Origin: Aporrectodea caliginosa
Lineage: Eukaryota > Annelida > Clitellata > Crassiclitellata > Lumbricidae
Assembly (NCBI GenBank): GCA_020284085.1
Contig: JACEVL010000272.1
Coordinates: 313,501 to 377,500 of the forward strand
DNA: 64,000 bases
Direction: 5' to 3'
The notes below the pieces were generated by a model, which saw only the letters and a list, made by a program, of their open reading frames with translations, was not told where the DNA came from and searched no databases. Shown piece by piece: positions 57,856 to 64,000 of the stretch. The position numbers and the translations under genes were made by a program. Within the stretch, counting starts at the first letter, position 1. Each line of letters begins with the position of its first letter.

Positions 57856-58924
57856 TTAGGGTGGTCGCATCTCTAATAGAAAATTTTCAACTTCATTTGT
57901 TTACTTTCGCCAACCCGGCATTCCGTGCCAATTGGTTTAAAAGTAGTGTAGCCCAAAAATTGGCAGGATCGAACAATATCTAGGACTCGCACAACGTCTT
58001 TGAAATTTAGATTTTTACAAATAATTTTTGTAATTTCGAGTAAATGTATTTGATTCGCATTTTTGGACCTATGATTAGTTTTAAACATAATGGCTGGATG
58101 ATTTTACTTAAACACAACTAAAAAATAATTTCTACAATGTTTATACTCTCGTTGATTGTTTATTATTTATTTTTATTGGCATTTTAGTGGTATTTGGTCC
58201 GTGAGTTCCTGAGACCGATAACCACAAATCAATTCGAACAAGCATACACAAAAGGGTGCAGTGGGAAAAATGTAAAAATTCGAAATTCGAAAAGTAATAG
58301 CAACCAAAAGTTGCCCAATGGCATGGCTCAAAAACGGTTAAAAAGTTTAAAAAAAATATTAATGTCTTCCGCCCCCACCAGAGAGCCAAAGTTACGAGAC
58401 AAAGCGTTTTTCGAGAAAATTGTAGGTTTTCTTGTAAAATATTCTTATTGAAAACTAATTAACTGCCATTCAGTATACCGCTAGAAAGAGCTCTTAAAAC
58501 TGAATAAAATTATGTGTTATTTTCTGAATTTCTCCATATTTGTAGAAGTTATTAACTTTTTACCATTTCCTCGATAATAATAATAACTCTAATAAATAAT
58601 TTTTATCACTAATCAGTGTAATCACTAGTAACCAGGCATGCAGTAAATGTCATTGTGTTTTAATCTAGACCTACTACAGGCAGTTGAATTTATTCCTGGT
58701 TTAAATGTTCACTTTTCATGGTTGATTACAACTATTATGCTTAGGCCCTACTTTTCGAGTGTTCCTATATTTGATAAGGGATAAAACTTTGATGGTGTTG
58801 TGCGAGTCCTAAATATTAATATTTTTTCATACAACATTTTGTGTGATGTTTCTGGATGAAATGGAACCAAATGGCACCTTTGCGAACAATAGATTCACAC
58901 TTTTATTTCTAAGGACCACCCTAA
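57856..58924. mobile_element. TIR element with TTAGGGTGGTC ends
   Basis: The left end TTAGGGTGGTC and the right end GACCACCCTAA are perfect 11-bp inverted repeats in an AT-rich target (TATATA on both sides). A 14-bp inverted pair AGGACTCGCACAAC lies inside at 57,982-57,995 and 58,797-58,810, and weaker inverted similarity spans both ends. It has 1,069 bp and no recognisable transposase. The termini resemble those of the 5,571-8,700 element (TTAGGGTGATTCA), so they may belong to one superfamily. Confidence 0.75.
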
Positions 58925-59707
58925 TATATATATAACACATATAATTATAGCCTCCTGTTTGCTCTCCTATGGCCTGATAGATATGCGCTAAGAGAGGCCT
59001 ATGCATACATTCATACGCACATACTGATATGAGAAATATGTGGAGAGGGAGTTATTATATTTAAATAATATCATGACAGACCGTGTGAATGACTATCGTG
59101 GGAAGGAAGTCGGCAAAGCCTTGACTTTGGGACTCTGGTAAACATGTAGATCTAGGAAGCCGAACCAAGTCAGAAAGACTTATTTGCGCAAATTTTTATG
59201 TGAAATTGTCGATATTTTTCTATCACTAAAACTTAATCAACTCGTCATAAAACTGTTCCTGCTCTGAACTCATGTACATGCCTTTCTCCTTTCGCCTTTC
59301 TCTTTTCTTGTCCACGTTATAGATTAACCCTCAATGGGTCCTTGGGGTGCAATTGCACCCCATGGCCGATTCTATGGCTACTCACGTGTTATTATTAAAA
59401 TTTCAGCAGTTATCTTCTAGGACATTGTAAGTGAACCATTTTTTCATATACTCATGCATAAAACGATAAAAAAAAAGTTGACGTCAATTTTTGCCAGCAC
59501 AGATTCATCGGGGGTGCAAATGCACCCCAAAATTATAACGTTGATATTATGAACAAATTCAGGTAATTGGTGCTAATTAGGCCTACTGCAATAATTTGTT
59601 ATGTTATTATCAATTATGTTAGAACATTCCTGATATTAGTTGGACCTTTTTAGAAGTCAGACATTTTGTTTTGCTTACATTTTCAGTATTAGAAAATAAA
59701 TAACACG

Positions 59708-60409
59708 ATGGCTAGGTATACCACAGCTCAAGCTCTTCGACTGATTATGGAAGAGGATTCAGAACCTGATGAAGACAGTGTAGCTGAAGGTGATGCCGAT
59801 GATAGTGAAGATGGAGATTATTTGCCTGAAGTTGGTACTGCCTCTGATAACGAAGATCATGTGTCCGAGGAATCCGACGAATCAGAAGATGTCAGTGCGT
59901 CTGACGAAGAGCGCGTAAAGGAACCATCTACTACACGGAATACAAGAGGAAGAGCTCGTGTAAGTACTGCAAGAGGAATTACAAGAGGTACACGTGGGGC
60001 ACGCCGTGGTTTTTCTCATGGACGAGGCGCGCACTATACTCCAGATCCGACACAACCCACCGCTGCGGAGCAGCTCATTGGTTGCACAAACACGATTGTG
60101 GATCGTCGTCGCCAATTCATCATCAGTCTCGTGGAGTCTCTTGCCGAGCCACTTATAAGAAGACGTTTGGACAAGCCAGCCCTGCTCAGAGGACCGATCA
60201 TGGACGCAATCCAACTTATAGAACTGGACTCTGGAGAATTTGAAGCAGGAACTGAGATACCAGCTAAAGTGAAGAGGACACAGGGACGTTGTCATCTGTG
60301 CCCGCGCGAGTGTGACAGGAAGACGCGCAAATTCTGCGATAAGTGCTCTAGGCCTGCTTGTCCGGCACACTCTGTCAATAATTTACTGTGTGACAAATGT
60401 ACGATTTAG
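59708..60409 (+). CDS. piggyBac-derived protein without catalytic domain
   Basis: An intact 233-residue frame. Residues about 14-70 are strongly acidic with repeated Asp-Ser-Glu, as in piggyBac transposase N-termini. 75-105 is Arg/Gly/Thr-rich and basic. 135-155 (RQFIISLVESLAEPLIRRR) matches the helix that follows the catalytic core in this family. The end (GRCHLCPREC, FCDKC, ACPAH, LCDKC) is the cysteine-rich zinc domain that in piggyBac binds the terminal repeats. The roughly 300-400 residue DDD catalytic core is absent, yet the frame is uninterrupted. It lies inside its own terminal repeats. It could be an internally deleted transposon or a product that binds the ends and blocks transposition. 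The second option is inference. Confidence 0.8.
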   Translation: MARYTTAQALRLIMEEDSEPDEDSVAEGDADDSEDGDYLPEVGTASDNEDHVSEESDESEDVSASDEERVKEPSTTRNTRGRARVSTARGITRGTRGARRGFSHGRGAHYTPDPTQPTAAEQLIGCTNTIVDRRRQFIISLVESLAEPLIRRRLDKPALLRGPIMDAIQLIELDSGEFEAGTEIPAKVKRTQGRCHLCPRECDRKTRKFCDKCSRPACPAHSVNNLLCDKCTI

Positions 60410-60469
60410 ATAATTATGTCATTTGTTAACTGGTGTAATATGTTGGCCGTATGGCATATCTTACCATCG

Positions 60470-60565
60470 ACTAGTCCAGCGCAGAGAGCGCCTCTGAGTC
60501 GGTTTATTTCCTGAAGGGGCGCTATATAAATGTGTTGAATAAATAAATAAATAAATAAAACATTG
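60470..60565 (+). mobile_element. Solo LINE/SINE tail insertion
   Basis: GAGAGCGCCTCTGAGTCGG...GAAGGGGCGCTATATAAATG followed by (AATA)n. Only the 3' tail hairpin is present, as in very short 5'-truncated retroposon copies. It lies inside the piggyBac element, so it is younger. Confidence 0.75.
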
Positions 60566-60710
60566 AACAGTATGTTTATATAAAATACATGGTATTCGAT
60601 TACCGGTAGACAGAGCGTATCGTTGATTTATATTCTCAAACACTTAGGGGTGCATTTGAACCCCAAGGACCTGGAACGTAACTTTCTGACAAGGACCCAT
60701 TGAGGGTTAA

Positions 60711-61776
60711 GGCGTCAAAGTCGGTAAACCAATGCTCCCTGTACTGACGCCAATCATTATCATAAAATTGTGTGTCGTTACTACAAATGCTGTTCATTCA
60801 GTCTATCGACGATTTATTAAGGAGAGTTCGGGAGAATTTGTCAGCGCTGAAAGAGTTGCAGAGTGAAGAAATTCGAAATTTTAAATTAGGCCTACAATAA
60901 ATTTTATTCATTATAATTTGTTCTCAAATGTAGAACAGAGTGGTCCTTATTTTTCAAATTTTACTTTCGTCATGGGCACCCTCTAATACTGCTTCCATTA
61001 ATGAGAAAAAGTCTAATTTTTTCAAATCAAAATGAGAATATATTCAGAGTTCGCTACCGGTCTTGAAAGTTTCCTTTCGACTTCCGAAATTATGGCTTTT
61101 CAACCGAGTAAGGCTAAATACTATATTTGCTTTAACATGACTAATTTGCTGAAGAAAGTGACTCGACACAAGTGTTTAATTTAAAACAGACCACTCGCTC
61201 TTTCCATTAAAGAATATTAGGGATATCACTTCAGTTTATGCTATAGACAGAGAACATTATTGATGCAAGCGGATAACATGAAAAAAACAATTGCTTGTCA
61301 TTCAACAGGCAATGATGTTCTCGAAGTGTGGGCAAAGGCATATATTCCAACGGAGATCAAGAAGTGTGCTGTAAAGAAAATCGAACGCCTCTTCAAAGAC
61401 CATGCCAAACTAAAAAACTAAATCTGGCCATGACCTCAGGGATTGACAGAAATGCAGCACTAGCATTAATTGTAGCGGTTTGGTTATGATCATTGAGAGT
61501 TTAACGTCAATCGGACATCAATTTGACGAGAACTAATAAAACTGCCAAGAGGATTGATGAAGTCTAAAGAAGGATTTATACCAGCACTCACAGACCCTTT
61601 AATAATTAACTTGCATGGAATTACTGGAAGAGATCAGCAGTAGGAAAATAATCGATCGTATCCGCATTATTGTTTGCAGTTAAGGAGTTCCCAGCTTCTT
61701 GGCATTCCAAAACTGCCAGCAGGATCAGGGAAAGCCTAAGCCATGGCTGTGTATGAGGCAACAGTGGCCTGGAACA
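60711..61776. other. No gene seen
   Basis: No open frame of note. Sequence around 61,310-61,740 has short stretches that could be decayed coding sequence, but no motif I can name. Confidence 0.45.
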
Positions 61777-62760
61777 TCTTATAATATAAGGCTTAGTCTG
61801 TTTACGTTGTCCTTCCGTTTGTTTGTTTGTATGTTTGTTTGTCCGTCGTGAAAGGCTCCGAAACGGAACGCTTTAGCGATTTACAAAATTTTACAAAACA
61901 CTATTACGCCACGTCTTGATCAACGCGACTATTTTCAGCTCGCAATTTTATTTAAACGCCGATATATGGACATTTTAAATTATTTTCAGCTGTTTCAACG
62001 AGTCTATCTTAATTATATGGCCATTTGTCCACGTCACGAGGGCTAAGCATGCAGTCTACGTCACGCGGAACATCTAGGTCAACGCTCTGATTCGCAACCA
62101 ATCACGATGACCGTTGATTTCAGATCAGAAGTGGTCACGCTCACGGCAGAATTTATAAAATTCGCAAATGCAACACTTTAGGGATACGAAATTTTTAACG
62201 AACGTTTTCATTTGAATTTCTATAGATCTCAACCCAAATTTATTTCAACTCAAAATTACTTTAAATTCCGATATTTGGACATTTTAAGTTTCGCTGTGGT
62301 CATAGTCTGTTTCAATGCCATTGAAATCTAGCTATGCAGGAGTATATATTGCATAGAGTTTAATTTTAAACAATTTCAAGCCAGCGCGTAAATTCGCCAG
62401 AGGGACACTCGCAATAACGGCCGAACTTCGTCTATTATATTTAGCCCGGGGAACAAATAATACGTCTATAATAGAAAATAGGTTATAGAAAAACGGCCGA
62501 GCTTAGTCTATTATAATTATTTAGCCCGGGGAACAAATAATACGCATATAATATAAGGTAGAGATAACCGGTGCAGTACACGGGCAAAGCAATTACTTTC
62601 ACCTCTAGATATCGTTTCCATTCAGATAACTATATGGACATGTTCTTAAATATTTGAAGCCCATCATCAAATATAGTAAGTAAGTAAGTAGCCTTTATGT
62701 GCAGCAGTTACAAATTACGGCTGGGGAAAACCCGGGCGAACGCCGGGTAAAAGCTGCTAG
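61777..62760 (+). mobile_element. Non-autonomous Helitron
   Basis: The 3' end has a hairpin CCCGGGCGAACGCCGGG followed after ten bases by CTAG, then T, the Helitron 3' signature. The proposed 5' end TCTTATAATATAAGGC follows an A, giving insertion between A and T. The interior has no Rep/helicase frame. A diverged duplication around TTTAGCCCGGGGAACAAAT occurs at 62,439 and 62,521, and an (AGTA)n run lies at 62,674-62,692. The 3' end is firm, the 5' end less so. Confidence 0.72.
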
Positions 62761-63098
62761 TTTGTAATAAATTAAGGAAATGTGCTTTGGTACAATATCA
62801 ATTAACAGCGCTCACCAACGTGGAGCATGCATACTTTTCTAGAAAATAAAATGGAAAAGGACTTGCTGGTTTTCGCTTGTCGTCATCATATCCTATAAGT
62901 AATTTTAGAAGATGTTGTTGCACATGTTCTGGTACAAACATAAGGATCGACTAAAGCTTCCAGTCTCAATGGGAATAATGTTGACGGACCATGCAGCTAC
63001 CAGACAAATGTTGAAAGGTGGACAGCAGGTGATTCACCGTCGCAGCAACACTGAGTTCCCCCAACCATCGCCGGGGTTGAGCGTGTCGCATCAAAGAC
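62761..63098. other. No gene seen
   Basis: Unique sequence between the Helitron and the 89-bp repeat. The open frame crossing into the repeat has no recognisable motif. Confidence 0.5.
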
Positions 63099-63365
63099 GA
63101 TTTCGCTGGAGTACATGTGTCTGTTCCCGTTCTCCGTGTGCCCTCCGTGTCCTGAAAGCCTATGGCCTCCCCTTGATTGTGGTGCATGATTTCGCTGGAG
63201 CACATGGGTCTGCTCCCGTTCTCCGTGTGCCCTCCGTGTCCTGAAAGCCTATGGCCTCCCATTGATTGTGGTGCATGATTTCGCTGGAGTACATGGGTCT
63301 GCTCCCGTTCTCCATGTGCCCTCCGTGTCCTGAAAGCCTATGGCCTCCCCTTGATTGTGGTGCAT
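63099..63365. repeat. 89-bp tandem repeat, three units
   Basis: Units start at 63,099, 63,188 and 63,277 with GATTTCGCTGGAG and contain CCGTTCTCCGTGTGCCCTCC and GCCTATGGCCTCCC. They are very similar, so expansion is recent. The open frames on both strands differ between units and have no family resemblance. Confidence 0.92.
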
Positions 63366-64000
63366 GACATGGCTAGATCAACGGCTGTTACAGTAACCCG
63401 TCTCTCCGTTATACTGTGGTGCTTCACCGTGGCTTAGGACATGTATAGGCAAGACAGTTTTCTGCACAGAACTCGACGAATGGGCTATCTTCCTGACAAT
63501 GCGCCTAATTCTCAGAGATGCATGTTTGCGAAGCTGAGGACAGACTGCTGTCGGCCGTCAACTAGAGGGCCTCTCATGTCCTGGTGAGCTTGTTTCCGCC
63601 TACCTTCAAACGTCGCTACAGTCTCCACTCTGGAACCCACGATCTTGTATTACCACCAACAGACGATAAGAATTATATACCCAGGGTGCTCTACAGGTGC
63701 ATGTTAAAACTATCTAAATCCATTGAGTTAGACATCAAATTATTTTAGTTTAGGGCCTACTTTATTAATTTCATTTCCCACAACTGAGTAAATTGTAGGC
63801 TAATCGTGTTGCTTCTTGTCAACTTGATCGATATTAAAGGAGTATATATTTTTATTTTAAACTGCGAAATTGTATTTTTTATTATTCTTGCCAAAATTTG
63901 AAATAGAAAATAGACCTTTTGGCCTGAGGTGAAAATATCATAATTCCCAATCCGTATATACGCAGTCATAGGCATTATCTGCTTTAAGACCACTGAACAG
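63366..64000. other. No gene seen to the window end
   Basis: No coding motif, terminal repeat or tandem structure that I can support. Confidence 0.5.

Larger units (their letters stand above)
59338..60706 (+). mobile_element. piggyBac-like element encoding a short protein
   Basis: Ends CCCTCAATGGGTCCTTG and its exact inverse, 17 bp, flanked by TTAA (59,334-59,337 and 60,707-60,710). Subterminal palindromes GGGGTGCAATTGCACCCC at 59,346 and GGGGTGC...ACCCC at 60,648 follow the piggyBac pattern. A single open frame (59,708-60,409) occupies the middle. A LINE/SINE tail has inserted at 60,480-60,560. The preceding 58,925-59,333 holds nothing notable. Confidence 0.92.

Noticed and set aside
62912..63262. 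Open frames over the 89-bp repeat on both strands
   Set aside because: 89 is not a multiple of three, so each unit is read differently, and there is no domain or conservation.

Overview
The window is nuclear DNA from an invertebrate animal, and it is gene-poor and transposon-rich. Evidence for this is spliced or single-exon eukaryotic genes, tRNA-derived SINEs, LINEs, LTR retrotransposons, piggyBac, hAT, pogo and Helitron elements, and many minisatellites. The phylum cannot be fixed from this sequence. Large Mab-21 families with this C-terminal layout make a marine invertebrate such as a cnidarian, echinoderm or mollusc plausible, but that is inference.

Host genes form two groups, both on the minus strand. 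The first is a two-exon BTB-BACK-PHR gene of the BTBD3/BTBD6 type (26.1-27.7 kb), whose splice junction can be read directly. The second is a tandem array of Mab-21/cGAS-like receptor (cGLR) genes between 30.2 and 53.7 kb. Each has one giant coding exon of about 940-955 codons, with a nucleotidyltransferase core, the Mab-21 helical domain and a long C-terminal extension that looks TPR-like. Copy B (34,721-37,582) is intact. Copy C carries a 5-bp insertion, copy D a single in-frame TAA, and copy A is truncated and split by a pogo transposon. Three smaller relics also exist (17.0-18.7, 30.2-30.7 and 49.8-50.2 kb). The intact copies keep the GS motif, a D-x-D pair and a conserved Cys/His cluster. 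This array is the most interesting system in the window.

Layout: 1-310 minisatellite; 604-1,567 piggyBac MITE; 1.6-5.4 kb no gene; 5,571-8,700 DNA transposon of unassigned superfamily sitting in a TATG microsatellite, abutted by a SINE; 9.1-11.2 kb broken repetitive gene; 11.3-12.8 kb LINE; 12,806-16,761 Ty3/Gypsy element that has integrase but no reverse transcriptase, ending at a single N; 16,763-18,720 duplicate of the 30-kb Mab-21 relic with a hAT insertion; 18,935-25,231 second LTR element (gag-protease only) with a piggyBac MITE nested in its 3' LTR; 26-28 kb BTB gene; 30-54 kb Mab-21 array interrupted by a SINE pair, a LINE, a hAT and a pogo; 55.5-56.1 kb satellite with a LINE tail inserted; 57.9-58.9 kb TIR element; 59.3-60.7 kb piggyBac encoding a 233-residue protein without a catalytic domain; 61.8-62.8 kb Helitron; 63.1-63.4 kb 89-bp tandem repeat.

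Many insertions can be proved inside the window: 8-bp duplications flank two hAT elements, TTAA flanks three piggyBac elements, GTAC flanks the second LTR element, and an empty site exists for the hAT. The LINEs and SINEs share one 3' hairpin tail, pointing to LINE-driven SINE mobility.
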